DNA from: Bacteroidaceae bacterium
Lineage (GTDB): Bacteria; Bacteroidota; Bacteroidia; Bacteroidales; Bacteroidaceae
DNA: 64,000 nt
Assembly (NCBI GenBank): GCA_900770655.1
Contig: CAAGLA010000035.1
Location: 10,185 to 74,184 of the forward strand
Direction of reading: 5' to 3'
Shown: positions 35,075-45,000 of the stretch, piece by piece
Numbering within the stretch: position 1 is the stretch's first letter
Layout: every line of letters starts with the position of its first letter
Notes under the pieces: model-generated
Seen by the model: the letters and a program-made list of their open reading frames with translations, nothing else
Told to the model about the DNA's origin: nothing
Databases searched by the model: none
Translations under genes and position numbers: made by a program

Positions 35075-36436
35075 TTATGCAAGTATCTCTTTCAGCTCTT
35101 CTGCAGTAACGCTCTTCTGTTCGCCGGTTGTCATATTCTTGAGTGCAATTCTGCCCTCTGTCATCTCCTGTTCGCCTATAATGGCTACATACGGGATATT
35201 GTGGCTGTTGGCGTAACCCATCTGCTTCTTCATCTTGTCGCTGCTGGGGAATAGTTCGGCCGAAATTCCGGCTTTTCTAAGCTCCGATATTATACCCAAA
35301 GAGTATACCGCCTCTTTCTCTCCAAAGTTGACAAACATAATCTGTGTTGTCTCTATAGACTCCTTCGGGTATAGTTCCAGTTGGTTCATTACATCATATA
35401 TTCTGTCGGCACCGAATGATATGCCTACACCCGATACTCCGTCCATACCGAAGACACCTGTCAGGTTGTCGTATCTTCCGCCACCGGTAATGCTGCCAAT
35501 GGCAACATCGAGTGCCTTTACTTCGAGTATTGCACCGGTGTAGTAGTTAAGGCCTCGGGCAAGGGTGAGGTCGAGGTCGAGCGCGCTGTTAAGCTGCAGG
35601 GAACTGAATGTGTTGAGTATAAAACTTATCTCTTCAACGCCCTTCTCGCCGGTTGCATTGCCTTTAAGTGTCTGTGCAATAATCTCAAGTTTCTCTTCAT
35701 TGCCGCCTTGAGCCTGAAGAATAGGCAATAGCTTTTCAACAGATTCGTCGCTTATACCCTTGCTTTTGAGTTCGGCAACTACACCGTCGAGCCCAATCTT
35801 GTCTATCTTGTCTATGGCAACTGTTATGTCAATAATCTTGTCTGGCTCGCCAATGACCTCTGCTATGCCGGCAAGTACCTTGCGGTTGTTGAGCTTAATG
35901 GCTACGCGAATACCCAATCTCCCGAATACATAGTCTATAAGCTGTATAAGTTCTACTTCGTTAATGAGCGAGTTGTTGCCTATAATATCGGCATCGCATT
36001 GGTAGAACTCGCGGTAACGGCCCTTCTGCGGTCTGTCGGCACGCCATACAGGCTGTATCTGGTAGCGTTTGAAGGGGAATACCAGCTCGTCGCGGTGCAT
36101 AACTACGTAGCGTGCAAATGGCACGGTGAGGTCGTATCGCAGGCCCTTCTCGCAGAACTTGGATGCGAGTTTGGGCGCGTTGCGGCTCAATAGTTCTTCA
36201 TCGGTGAGGCCCGAAAAGTAGTCACCGGAATTCTGAATCTTGAAAAGCAGCTTGTCGCCCTCTTCGCCATATTTTCCCATAAGCGTCGACAGGTTCTCCA
36301 TTGCCGGAGTCTCTATCTGCTGGAAACCGAACAGGTGAAATGCTTCGCGTATAGTGTTGAATATGTAGTTTCTCTTAGACATCTCTACAGGAGAGAAATC
36401 TCGTGTTCCCTTTGGTATTGATGGTTTTGCAGCCAT
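35075..36436 (-). CDS. hisS: Histidyl-tRNA synthetase
   Basis: A 453-residue class II aminoacyl-tRNA synthetase charging tRNA-His. It begins with [13 protein letters not shown], the HisRS N-terminus. Motif 2 is visible as [19 protein letters not shown], the HisA motif as [14 protein letters not shown], motif 3 in TGGGRYDNL and [12 protein letters not shown]. The C-terminal anticodon-binding domain (about 350-453) has [21 protein letters not shown]. Last gene of the minus-strand set fur-purA-peptidase-hisS, 12 bases after the peptidase gene. Confidence 0.97.
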   Translation of the reverse strand: MAAKPSIPKGTRDFSPVEMSKRNYIFNTIREAFHLFGFQQIETPAMENLSTLMGKYGEEGDKLLFKIQNSGDYFSGLTDEELLSRNAPKLASKFCEKGLRYDLTVPFARYVVMHRDELVFPFKRYQIQPVWRADRPQKGRYREFYQCDADIIGNNSLINEVELIQLIDYVFGRLGIRVAIKLNNRKVLAGIAEVIGEPDKIIDITVAIDKIDKIGLDGVVAELKSKGISDESVEKLLPILQAQGGNEEKLEIIAQTLKGNATGEKGVEEISFILNTFSSLQLNSALDLDLTLARGLNYYTGAILEVKALDVAIGSITGGGRYDNLTGVFGMDGVSGVGISFGADRIYDVMNQLELYPKESIETTQIMFVNFGEKEAVYSLGIISELRKAGISAELFPSSDKMKKQMGYANSHNIPYVAIIGEQEMTEGRIALKNMTTGEQKSVTAEELKEILA

Positions 36437-36448
36437 TTTTGTTCTGTG

Positions 36449-37168
36449 TTAATCGCGTCTGTTTGTATAAATCATTATATAGTAGAGTAGTGTGGCGAGT
36501 GAGGAAAGCGCTGCCACTACGTATGTGTATGCAGCCGAGCGCAATGCGCTTGTCGCATATTTGTGGTTGCCGGCATTTGTTATACCTGCTGCCTGCAGCC
36601 AAGAGAGCGCACGGTGGCTTGCATCAATTTCAACCGGTAGGGTAATGAAACTGAAAATCGTTGTCAATGCAAACAGTACAATTCCTGCAAAAAGCAGTTG
36701 CGGCATTGTCTCAACAGTGAGAATGCCTATCAGCAATACCCAAGTCATAATTCTCGACGAGAAAGAAACTACGGGAACAAGCGCTGTACGCATCTTGAGC
36801 GGAGCGTATGCTCTGGCGTGTTGTACGGCGTGCCCGCACTCGTGTGCCGCAACGGCCGCTGCAGCCACACTTGCCGAATAATATACTCCTTCGCTGAGGT
36901 TTACAGTCTTGTTTGCGGGGTTGTAGTGGTCGGTGAGCATTCCTTTTGTGCTTACCACCTTTACGTCGTATATACCGTTATCGTGCAACATCTTTACAGC
37001 GATGTCGTGCCCGGTCATTCCAACTGGAATCTTGGAATATCGTTCGAACTTGCTGTTGAGGCTTGCCTGTATCATATAGCTGACAATGGCAACCGCAGCA
37101 AATATAATTAAATATGTATAGTCGTAACTTACTTGTTGTACTGCTGAATATATTAAGCTGTGTATCAT
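36449..37168 (-). CDS. Membrane zinc metallopeptidase (YugP-like)
   Basis: A 239-residue membrane protein of the neutral zinc metallopeptidase family PF04298 (YugP-like). One N-terminal membrane segment (YTYLIIFAAVAIVSYMI), the zinc motif AAHECGHAVQHA (HExxH variant reading HECGH) near residues 113-117, and three hydrophobic segments afterward (ITWVLLIGILT-like, LLFAGIVLFAL, YVVAALSSLATLLYY). The substrate is unknown. It lies between purA and hisS with short gaps (48 and 12 bases), so it probably shares their transcript. Confidence 0.88.
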   Translation of the reverse strand: MIHSLIYSAVQQVSYDYTYLIIFAAVAIVSYMIQASLNSKFERYSKIPVGMTGHDIAVKMLHDNGIYDVKVVSTKGMLTDHYNPANKTVNLSEGVYYSASVAAAAVAAHECGHAVQHARAYAPLKMRTALVPVVSFSSRIMTWVLLIGILTVETMPQLLFAGIVLFALTTIFSFITLPVEIDASHRALSWLQAAGITNAGNHKYATSALRSAAYTYVVAALSSLATLLYYIMIYTNRRD

Positions 37169-37216
37169 ATATTTTTATTTGGTTAATACTCGTGGAACTG
37201 TTTTTAAAGAGTTCCC

Positions 37217-38488
37217 TTAATCTATTGAACGTGTAATCGTCTGGTCGCGGTCGGGGCCTATAGAGAGATACTTTACCGGAACACCTAGCTCTTTCTCCAA
37301 GAACTTGATATAATCCTTGAATGCTTCGGGAAGTTCCTCTTCGCTCTTTAGCTTTGTGAGATCTGTCATCCAGCCTTTTACTTCGGTATATACCGGTTCA
37401 ACGCCCTCTATGTCGTATGGCAGGTGTGTGAGTGTCTCGCCATTCTTCTTGTATGCTATACAAGCCTTTATTACAGGGAATGTGTCGAGCACATCGCTCT
37501 TCATAAGAATGAGGTGGGTAACACCGTTTATCATTATAGTGTATTTAAGTGCAACAAGGTCTATCCAGCCACAACGGCGTTCACGGCCTGTAACAGCTCC
37601 GTATTCGTGTCCGCGGTCACGCATTTCGGCACCAACTTCGTCAAATAGCTCTGTAGGGAACGGGCCTGCACCTACTCTTGTGCAGTATGCCTTTGTGATG
37701 CCGTATACATCGCCAATTCTGTTGGGTGCCACGCCAAGTCCTGTGCAGGCGCCGGCACAAACAGTGTTCGAAGATGTAACGAACGGGTAGCTTCCGAAGT
37801 CAACGTCGAGCATACTGCCCTGTGCGCCTTCGCATAGAACCGATTTCCCTTCGTTAAGAAGGTCGTTTATGAACTGCTCGCTGTCTATGAGACGGAACTT
37901 CTTCAGGTACTCTATGCCTTCTAGCCAAGCCTTTTCCATTTCTGCAATGTCGTAGCTGTAGTGCATATCGGCAAGTATCTGTTCGTGGCGTGCCTTGGCT
38001 TGTGCATACTTCTCTTCGAAATTTTCGAGAATATCGCCAACACGAAGGCCGTTACGGCTAATCTTGTCGGTGTATGTGGGACCTATACCCTTGCCTGTTG
38101 TACCCACTTTTGCATCACCTTTTGCAGCTTCGTATGCAGCGTCGAGTATACGGTGTGTTGGGAGTATAAGGTGGGCCTTCTTCGATATGAAGAGGTTCTT
38201 GGTCAGGTCGTAGCCTGCCTCTACAAGGCTTTCGGCTTCGCCTTTGAAGAGCGCAGGGTCCAGTACCACTCCGTTGCCTATAATATTGGTCTTTCCGCCT
38301 TGGAATATGCCCGAAGGTATTGAGCGAAGAACAAATTTCTTTCCCTCGAACTCCAGTGTATGTCCTGCATTGGGGCCGCCCTGAAAACGTGCAACTACAT
38401 CGTAATTGGGAGTGAGAACGTCTACTACTTTTCCTTTACCCTCGTCGCCCCATTGGAGGCCTAATAATACATCAATATTCTGTTTCAT
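37217..38488 (-). CDS. purA: Adenylosuccinate synthase
   Basis: A 423-residue PurA, joining IMP and aspartate with GTP on the way to AMP. Family signatures are LGLQWGDEGKGKVVD at the start (GTP P-loop type), GGPNAGHTLEF, GTTGKGIGPTY, EGAQGSMLDVDFGSYPFVTSS and GRERRCGWID. It overlaps the fur gene by 4 bases (ATGA), so purA translation is coupled to the regulator. The purine and iron/zinc-type regulator pairing is seen in Bacteroidales, but I know of no shared control. Confidence 0.97.
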   Translation of the reverse strand: MKQNIDVLLGLQWGDEGKGKVVDVLTPNYDVVARFQGGPNAGHTLEFEGKKFVLRSIPSGIFQGGKTNIIGNGVVLDPALFKGEAESLVEAGYDLTKNLFISKKAHLILPTHRILDAAYEAAKGDAKVGTTGKGIGPTYTDKISRNGLRVGDILENFEEKYAQAKARHEQILADMHYSYDIAEMEKAWLEGIEYLKKFRLIDSEQFINDLLNEGKSVLCEGAQGSMLDVDFGSYPFVTSSNTVCAGACTGLGVAPNRIGDVYGITKAYCTRVGAGPFPTELFDEVGAEMRDRGHEYGAVTGRERRCGWIDLVALKYTIMINGVTHLILMKSDVLDTFPVIKACIAYKKNGETLTHLPYDIEGVEPVYTEVKGWMTDLTKLKSEEELPEAFKDYIKFLEKELGVPVKYLSIGPDRDQTITRSID

Positions 38489-38970
38489 TGCTGTTCGGTT
38501 TTTTTAGTCATTCGTGCCTTACGTCTCTTCATTGCTTGGTGGCATTTGTTACAGAGCCCGTATATGTGCAGCGAATAGTGTGTTTTATGAAATTTCTTAA
38601 TGTTATTAGCTAATGTATTGTTCAGGTTTATATTGTTTATCTCTGTTATTTTACCGCATTTTGTACAAATGAGGTGTGCTTTCTCGCTTCCATAGCTCTT
38701 TTCGTAGCACGATACATCGCCTAACTGGTGATGCGTTACAAGGTTTGCATCCATAAGCAGCGAAATGGTATTGTATACCGTTGCGCGGCTGACCCTGAAT
38801 TTTTCGTTCTCTTCCAAGTGCTTGAGCAAGGTCTCAATCTCGAAGGGGCCGTTTATGGAATATATTGCATTGAGAATTGCAAATCTTTCGGGTGTGCGGC
38901 GGCACTTGTTGTCTTTAAGGTAGTCGTTCAATATCCCGTTTACTATATCTGCAATTTTGCTGTTTTCCAT
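38485..38970 (-). CDS. Fur-family transcriptional regulator
   Basis: A 161-residue Fur-family DNA-binding protein. The winged-helix domain covers about 1-90 (RRTPERFAILNAIYSINGPF, RVSRATVYNTISLLMDANLV as recognition region). The dimerisation part carries two CxxC pairs for structural zinc (CTKCGKI and CNKCHQ) and His-rich ligand positions (AHLIC, HYSLHIYGLC). Fur, PerR or Zur cannot be told apart by eye. The C-terminus is strongly basic (MKRRKARMTKKTEQQ). First gene of the purA-hisS run; a -7 box lies 27 bases upstream. Confidence 0.9.
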   Translation of the reverse strand: MENSKIADIVNGILNDYLKDNKCRRTPERFAILNAIYSINGPFEIETLLKHLEENEKFRVSRATVYNTISLLMDANLVTHHQLGDVSCYEKSYGSEKAHLICTKCGKITEINNINLNNTLANNIKKFHKTHYSLHIYGLCNKCHQAMKRRKARMTKKTEQQ

Positions 38971-38996
38971 TCTGCCTGTTCAGTAGATTCAATATA

Positions 38997-39004
38997 CAAA
39001 GTTA
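38997..39004 (-). promoter_or_regulatory. -7 box upstream of the fur-purA operon
   Basis: The minus strand reads TAACTTTG, an exact TAnnTTTG match, 27 bases before the Fur-family start. No -33 TTTG found. Confidence 0.45.
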
Positions 39005-39132
39005 TCTCTTTTTTTAAAATATGATGTAGAAACTCCTTTAAAATTCTATAAAATGTGGAAACAATGCCCAAAATATTCATTTACTGGCGCATAACTCTTT
39101 TCCTTTGGGCATACTTATTGCTATACAAAAAG

Positions 39133-39164
39133 ACGAGGGCAGCTGTTTTCTTAACCACCCTCGT
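39133..39164 (-). terminator. Terminator after the AlkD-like gene
   Basis: A 7-bp stem (ACGAGGG 39133-39139 with CCCTCGT 39158-39164) followed on the minus strand by CTTTTTG. It lies 17 bases after the stop of the AlkD-like gene. Confidence 0.65.
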
Positions 39165-39180
39165 TGTTTTATTCAACTTT

Positions 39181-39822
39181 TTATATGAGCCTGTCGAGCA
39201 GCTCGCCAATGGCTTCTCCCTCTTCGTTTGCCGCGGAAAGTATTCTCTCTCTAGCATCGGGTACCATTTCCAAGTAGGTAGCCAATGCATTGCAGGCACA
39301 ATTAAGGAGCGGCCGGCTCTCCTCGGCTATTGCAAGCGCAAGAACCTTTGCGGCAAATCCGTTCTCAATTTCTTTTCGCGGAAGCCTCCCTTGTCTCATA
39401 ATGTGTGAAAGGGTGAGGTAGCCGCAGTAGGGGAACAATCCCTCCTTTCTGCTTGCCCACTCCATAGAGAGCAGGTCGGCACCGGGAAGGTGGCAGAGAA
39501 TGTTCATTGCAAGATGGTCGGCTATTTCGGTGAAATTCGCTTCGGCTATCCAACTTTCTGCCACAGTTGTGTACTCCTCTTCGGGCAACAGATATATTGC
39601 AAGCAGTTTGCACTCTCTTATATTCTCTTTCCAGAGTGCCGTGGCAAGTTCTTTCCCTTTTGTGTAGTGCGAAGCTATCTCCTTAAGCCGTGGAATCTCT
39701 ACACCGAAATTTATCTTGTAGTTAAGCCCTTGCCGGCGTTGAAGGGTAGATACAACACCGTTCATAGCCAATCGTAGGCTTTTCTTAATTGATTTTATGG
39801 TTTCGTTAATATCTTCGTGCAT
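39181..39822 (-). CDS. AlkD-like DNA alkylation repair protein
   Basis: A 213-residue all-helical protein of the DNA alkylation repair family (PF08713, HEAT-like repeats). AlkD members remove bulky or positively charged alkyl-purines without flipping the base. It shows the KINFGVEIPRLKEIASHY N-terminus and helical-repeat periodicity up to DARERILSAANEEGEA. I cannot confirm the catalytic Asp/Trp set of Bacillus AlkD by eye, and shorter Bacteroidota members may differ in activity. Its start is 4 bases after the stop of the AraC-type regulator, so both are certainly read from one message. Confidence 0.85.
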   Translation of the reverse strand: MHEDINETIKSIKKSLRLAMNGVVSTLQRRQGLNYKINFGVEIPRLKEIASHYTKGKELATALWKENIRECKLLAIYLLPEEEYTTVAESWIAEANFTEIADHLAMNILCHLPGADLLSMEWASRKEGLFPYCGYLTLSHIMRQGRLPRKEIENGFAAKVLALAIAEESRPLLNCACNALATYLEMVPDARERILSAANEEGEAIGELLDRLI

Positions 39823-39826
39823 AATC

Positions 39827-40261
39827 TTATTTTGCAGCGACGTGTCTTTTTCGGTAGTTGTTGGGTGTCTCGCCCATTACACGGTAGAATGATGCGTAGA
39901 ACGATTGCCTGTTGGCGAAGCCCACGCAAGAACCAATCTCTTCAATAGTGAGGTCGAGAAACCTCTTGTCGGTCATTCTGTGTAGCGCCTCTTTAATGCG
40001 GTACTCATTCACAATACAGGAAAAATTCATTCCGAACCGCGAATTAATTACAGCCGAAATGTACCGGGTATTTGTGTTGAGCTCCTGTGCCAGCTGTTTT
40101 GCCGAAAAATCTTTATCGCGGTATCTCTTTTCAATGACAATTTTATTAAGAATCTTATCATACAATTCATCGGCAAGCTCGGCACGTATAAGCGAGCGAT
40201 AAGCAGCGTTCTTTTCCTGCCTGTCTTTAATGTTGTAAGGGGATGTTCTTTTTTCTGCCAT
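39827..40261 (-). CDS. AraC-family regulator, DNA-binding domain only
   Basis: A 144-residue protein consisting of an N-terminal helical stretch (about 1-40) and a C-terminal AraC-type double helix-turn-helix (FSAKQLAQELNTNTRYISAV as first HTH, LTIEEIGSCVGFANRQSFYA then FYRVMGETPNNYRKRH as second). No cupin or other ligand domain is present, so the signal is unknown. AraC-type domains also form part of Ada, the alkylation-response regulator, but the Ada methyl-acceptor cysteine motif and the methyltransferase domain are missing here. It is directly followed by the AlkD-like gene (4-base gap). Confidence 0.88.
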   Translation of the reverse strand: MAEKRTSPYNIKDRQEKNAAYRSLIRAELADELYDKILNKIVIEKRYRDKDFSAKQLAQELNTNTRYISAVINSRFGMNFSCIVNEYRIKEALHRMTDKRFLDLTIEEIGSCVGFANRQSFYASFYRVMGETPNNYRKRHVAAK

Positions 40262-40283
40262 AGTGGTGTTTTCAATGTTCCCC

Positions 40284-40291
40284 CAAATTTA
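40284..40291 (-). promoter_or_regulatory. -7 box of the AraC-AlkD operon
   Basis: The minus strand reads TAAATTTG (TAnnTTTG), 23 bases before the regulator start; no -33 TTTG at 19-23 bases. The gap 40262-40449 is otherwise AT-rich with a short GTGCAT/ATGCAT repeat and no gene. Confidence 0.45.
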
Positions 40292-40449
40292 CAATAAATT
40301 GCCAAACTATTTAATTATTTCAGGCTTAATTTCGTTTTTTATATGATATTATCACCTTTTTGTTATAAAAAGTGCATAAAAATGCATTTCTACTGCGGTG
40401 ATTATTTGATTGTTCTTTTTTTTGATACATTGCATTTCTATTTTTTTGC

Positions 40450-41235
40450 TCACTCCCAGCGCAATAATTCTTCGGCTTTTCTTCGGCTTTCTGTAGCAAG
40501 TGCAGTCTTGCCCAAATTATCGTACAGTATGGCTTGCAGTATATAGTGGCTTGCATTTTCGGGCTGCAGGCCAATCGCTGTTTCTACATCGAGCAGTGCA
40601 AGTTCATATTGCCCGAGTTCCCTCTCTACATTGCTTCGGGCAATGTAGAATTCTGCAATTTGTGGTTTTTGCTCTATGAGTATTGTTGCCAAAGAGAGAG
40701 CCTCGCCTAGCTTGCCCGAACTTTGGTATAGCATCACCATTCCAAGCTTGGCCCTGTCGTCGTCGGGGTCCATACGCAGCAGAGTATTGAACTCTTCCAT
40801 AGCCTTGTCGAAATTGTTGCGTGAGTATATCATTGCCCGGCAATAGAGGGCATCGTAGTTTGCCGGTTCTGCGGCAATAATGGTGTTGCAGTCGGCAAGT
40901 GCACATTCAAGGCTGTCGAGTGCTGTGTATATATTTGCACGAAGCAGCAGGAGAAGTCCGTTTCCCGGCTTTATGGCAAGAGCTTTGTTGCAGTTGGCAA
41001 GTGCATCCTCTCTCTCGCCGCCAAGCAAAAGGGAGTGCGCAAGCAAGGAGAGGGCATACACCTTTTCACTATCGTTCCCGGCTGTTGAGAGTGCATTGTT
41101 GAATGCCTCTCTCGCCCTAAGATAATCTTGTCTTTGGACAAGTATCCTTCCGTTGTTGCATATATCGTCAAAGTTCTGTGAACGGCAGTTCACGGCAAGC
41201 ATCAGCAGCAGTGTAATTATTGTTGCTTTTTTCAT
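40450..41235 (-). CDS. Secreted tetratricopeptide-repeat protein
   Basis: A 261-residue protein, start set at 41235 (MKKATIITLLLMLAVNCRSQ) for its signal peptide; the open frame extends 24 codons upstream into promoter sequence. A lipobox is doubtful (VNC with Asn before Cys). The mature part has about six TPR units, such as REAFNNALSTAGNDSEKVYA, ALANCNKALAIKPGNGLLLL and ALADCNTIIAAEPANYDALY. TPR proteins act as scaffolds; the partner is not evident. It diverges from the tRNA gene. Single gene. Confidence 0.82.
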   Translation of the reverse strand: MKKATIITLLLMLAVNCRSQNFDDICNNGRILVQRQDYLRAREAFNNALSTAGNDSEKVYALSLLAHSLLLGGEREDALANCNKALAIKPGNGLLLLLRANIYTALDSLECALADCNTIIAAEPANYDALYCRAMIYSRNNFDKAMEEFNTLLRMDPDDDRAKLGMVMLYQSSGKLGEALSLATILIEQKPQIAEFYIARSNVERELGQYELALLDVETAIGLQPENASHYILQAILYDNLGKTALATESRRKAEELLRWE

Positions 41236-41364
41236 TCCTGTCTCTTGGTTTAAGAACGCTGTTGCGAAGTTAATATATTTATTATAAGGTATAGGATATG
41301 TTGCCAATCTTTAAATGATTATAACAGTTTTTTGCCTTTTTAGTCATAAAATGGCATTACAGCA

Positions 41365-41396
41365 TTTGAAGATTGGGAATTATTTGCTTATCTTCG
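41365..41396 (+). promoter_or_regulatory. Promoter of tRNA-Arg
   Basis: TTTG (41365-41368), a 20-base spacer and TATCTTCG (41389-41396), one mismatch from TAnnTTTG. A start near 41403 precedes the mature tRNA by about 25 bases. Confidence 0.55.
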
Positions 41397-41427
41397 CGGC
41401 AGAATTGAGAGAACAACTCATTTTCCT

Positions 41428-41499
41428 GCCTTGGTAGTTCAATGGATAGAATAAGTCTCTCCTAAAGATTAGATTCGGGTTCGATTCCCGACCGAGGTA
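41428..41499 (+). tRNA. tRNA-Arg (anticodon CCT)
   Basis: A 72-base cloverleaf can be folded: acceptor 41428-41434 with 41492-41498 (first pair G-T), D arm GTTC/GAAT, anticodon stem AGTCT/AGATT with the loop CTCCTAA giving anticodon CCT (decodes AGG, arginine), and T arm TCGGG/CCCGA with loop TTCGATT. The discriminator is A (41499); CCA is not encoded. A palindromic terminator follows directly. Confidence 0.93.
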
Positions 41500-41500
41500 C

Positions 41501-41533
41501 AATATAGCCGCAGAAGTCTTCTGCGGCTATATT
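41501..41533. terminator. Bidirectional terminator after tRNA-Arg
   Basis: A perfect 16-bp inverted repeat around a single T (41501-41516 with 41518-41533), starting 2 bases after the tRNA and ending 9 bases before the L,D-transpeptidase stop. It can end both the tRNA and the sprA operon transcripts. Confidence 0.85.
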
Positions 41534-41542
41534 TATGCTGCC

Positions 41543-42013
41543 TTAAATCTCGTCGGGCTCTATTGTCACTCTCATTCCAGTGTGGCATAGGGGGTAGAGC
41601 ATTGTTATGTCTTCGTTCTTTAGCCTTATGCATCCGCGGCTGCTGCGTGTCCCTATAGACTCGGGGAATATTGTGCCGTGTATGCCAATGTCGTTGAATC
41701 CCGGCACCTTTAGCCTAAAGAAGTATGGACCGTATGCGCCAGCTCTCATTCCTTGTCCGTCGCCAAAGTCATATTTCCACGAAGATGCATCGTACATCAT
41801 CTTTATAGTAAACTCTCCTTCCGGCGTCTTGTGGTCGCCGGCGCGTGTCTTGTTGCCATAGTTAATACCGCAGGCCACAGGGCAGTCGAAAATAGTATCG
41901 TTTGCCTCGTTTACCACATACAGGTGCAGCTGTTTCTTTGAAATTATAATACGGTTCTTTGCCGCAGCTGCCAGCGGCAAGAGCAGAAGCAGCAGAATAA
42001 ATATTTTCTTCAT
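41543..42013 (-). CDS. L,D-transpeptidase (YkuD domain)
   Basis: A 156-residue periplasmic L,D-transpeptidase, with signal peptide (1-18) and a YkuD catalytic domain. The active-site stretch is intact: IGIHGTIFPESIG with His111 and TRSSRGCIRL with the nucleophile Cys127. Such enzymes form 3-3 peptidoglycan cross-links or attach proteins to peptidoglycan; no LysM or other binding domain is present. It starts 14 bases after the sprA stop and ends at a strong terminator, so it is the last gene of the sprA transcript. Confidence 0.92.
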   Translation of the reverse strand: MKKIFILLLLLLPLAAAAKNRIIISKKQLHLYVVNEANDTIFDCPVACGINYGNKTRAGDHKTPEGEFTIKMMYDASSWKYDFGDGQGMRAGAYGPYFFRLKVPGFNDIGIHGTIFPESIGTRSSRGCIRLKNEDITMLYPLCHTGMRVTIEPDEI

Positions 42014-42027
42014 TTCGGGTATGTTTG

Positions 42028-45000
42028 TTATCTTGTCAGTGAGAACTTCATACTTATACCAAAGTCGGTTGTGGTTGTCGGGTATGAATTTGTGGATATC
42101 AGCGGTATTGTCTTCTGTCTGTCGAAATATAGGCTGAATGTGAGCATACGGCTGTAGGCGTAATCGGCCGTCAACGAGTAGTTGAACGATTTGTTGCCGC
42201 TTGTTGCCTGTGTGGTTCCCTTATCTATGCTGCGGCATATAGAGGAACTGTTCTTGAACGAGAAGTCGGCACGTATGTTTATATCGTTTCCACTGTTGTT
42301 CTGTCTCTCCCTGTTTGCCTTCTTGCCTCCGAAGAGCTTGAAGTTTACAATCTTGTATCCTATATTGAATGCAATTTCGTCGCTTTGTGTCTCAACCATC
42401 TGTATTGCTGTCAGGCTTAAGTTCACCATTCTTGTCTTAATGAACTTTCCGCCAATTGTCAGGTTGTTGTGCATTGTTACATCGAGCCCGATGAGTGGCG
42501 AGAAACTCTCGTTTATAGATACTGAACCTATATTGTACCTGCTGCTTGGAACAGGTATTCCGCTTGCATTGTTTACAAAGCCAATTCCCTTGCTGTACTC
42601 CATATATGTGGCGTATGTGCTGTACGAGCCCACGGCATATACGCTCTTGTATCCGTGCTCTATGTTCACGCTCTTGAAGTAGGTCTTGAAGAACGGCAAC
42701 TTGGAAAGGCCCGAATATTTAATCTTCCAGTTTGGCAGCATACGCAACATATTGGGGAATATTCCACTGTTTCCGGCTCCTGTGTATGCTTCGAGGAACG
42801 CCGGTATCATAACATCGGCCGAATATCTGTCTACTCCGCCGTTTGCCGGGTCGTATAGTTCGCCTGCCATTTGGCTCGACACCGGGTAACGGCTGCCGGC
42901 ATAGCTGTTTTCTATCTGCAGGCGGTACTTGTCGAGGTTGCCTACAAATTCGTCGAACACGCTCGAACGGTAATTGTTGTCGGCATTTCCGCCGCCAAAG
43001 GAGTTGCCGATAGTTATTGTTGTCATTGAGAAACCACCCGACTCGTTTGTGGGCATTCCTTCGAACATAAACTGTATGCTCTTGCTCTTGTTGCGTGTCC
43101 AGCTTGCATTGAGGTCTATCTTGAAGTCCTTGAACGGCTCCAGTGTCATCCTCAGCTGAAGGTCCTCGGCAAGCGTGCTTGTTGCCTGTGACGATATGCT
43201 GTCGTTCTTCAGCAGCCAGTTGCGACGGTAGGCCTTTTCCAAGAAACTGTCTCCTGTGAGGCCGAATGCAAAGTCGAGTCCCGGAGCGTAAATGCCGTCG
43301 CTGTTGCTTTGTCCGAATATGTCGCCGGCGTTAGGCATAAAACCGGGTAGGTTCATAGCGTATGCGTTGGTGTATTTTACAGATACGTTACGTACCATCA
43401 TCAGAGCACGTACCGGGTACTGCATTGCTTTGGCAAAAGCACTGCGTTCACCGCTTCTCACCTTTGGCAGAATGGTTACTTTAATCTCTATACTGTCGTT
43501 GTTCTTTATCTCAATGCTGTTGTTGTCTATAACCTTGTATCTAATTCTGAACCGGCTTCCGTCTTTCCTCTTAGCCGTTACCTCCAAGCGGCGGTTGTTC
43601 AGGTTGTGGGTTATGGTTATGGTGCTGTCCATTTCCAGCTTCACCTCTTTGGTAAATGGCTGAGGCCTTTCTGTTCTTGTCCGCCTGCTTGTAGTGCTTC
43701 GCCTGTTGCTGCTGTTGTTTGCAAAGCGTTTGTTTGTCTCCTCGAGGTATGGGAAAAGGTTGTATAGCTTTTCAAAGTTAAGCGTTGCGTTGACTGTGAT
43801 ATTGCGCTTGTTGGCTATGTTGTTGCCGAAGCTTACGCCACCAATAGTGTTTCCTCTCTGCCAGTTATAAGTGGCAGCGTAGTTGGCATCTGCTGTCAGC
43901 CACTCGAATATGGGCAGCTTGTTGAGCGGCAGGGTGTACGATGCATTGAAACTCTGCTGGTAACTGAGCGGCCTTCCCAAGTTCTGTATGCTCCGTTTTA
44001 CCGAATCCTTCCATATTGCATACTCGTTGGGGAAACGCTCCTTGTTTACAGGCAGGAACGGCTCTTCAATTTCGGCGTTTGTGCCGGTGTTTAGCGAGAG
44101 CCTGAGGTTTGTCGTCGGGTCCCACTTGATAGCCAGTGTGCGGTTCCAGTAGAATTGTTGCGAGAATGTCAAAGGAATTTCGCTGCCACCTGTAAGTGCA
44201 TTGAGGTCGCGACGCTGCACTTCGTGGTATGTGCGTGTAATGTCGGTGTTCAGAGCTATAGACTGTGGCAATGGGTTGAATCCCCAGTCCTTCAGTATCT
44301 TGAGCCATTTTGAATTTCCTATGCCGCTGAATGGCTGTATTGTCTTTAGCGGGCTGGCGTAATTGTAGCTTGCCGATGCTTTCCAGTTGAGATTCCTTTC
44401 CCAGCTTATGGTGCTGCCGCTGTTGTCTTTGCTCGACCTCGAAAAACTGAAACTGAAGTTTGCCGGGTCGTATGGCATTGGGGTGCTGCTCGAAATGTTC
44501 AGCTTGGCATTGCTAATGCTGAAGTTGCGCATTACAGAGCGCACCTCAGCAATGTTCCTAAGCGAGTCTTTGCTTGCTCCGCTGTACGAATCGAGTACAT
44601 CGTCGAGCAGCAGGTCTGTGTCGAACGGGCTGTAGAGCGGCGATGTAACCTCTTCGGTAAATGAGTAGTATGTTGGAAGCGACAGCTTGAACGATGAGGG
44701 CAACAGACGGCCCACATCAAACGTTCCTGTGAGTGAGTAGCGGTAGTAGTCGTCGGTGCGGCGCGAAGCAAGCTTGTCTTCAAGTCCGCCGAATCCGGCT
44801 GTCTCTATCTTTCCTTGTGCCGCGAATGAGCCTATATCGCTGAGTTTTATATTGAGGTTTCCCTGTGCGGCCCAACCGCTCTTGTTGTTAAATCCCAGAA
44901 GCCTCATTTCGTTTACCCATACAATGGCCGATTTGTTGCTCGAACTGTTGTTTCTCACACCAATCATCATAACCTTCACCTCGCCAAGCGACGGGCTTCC

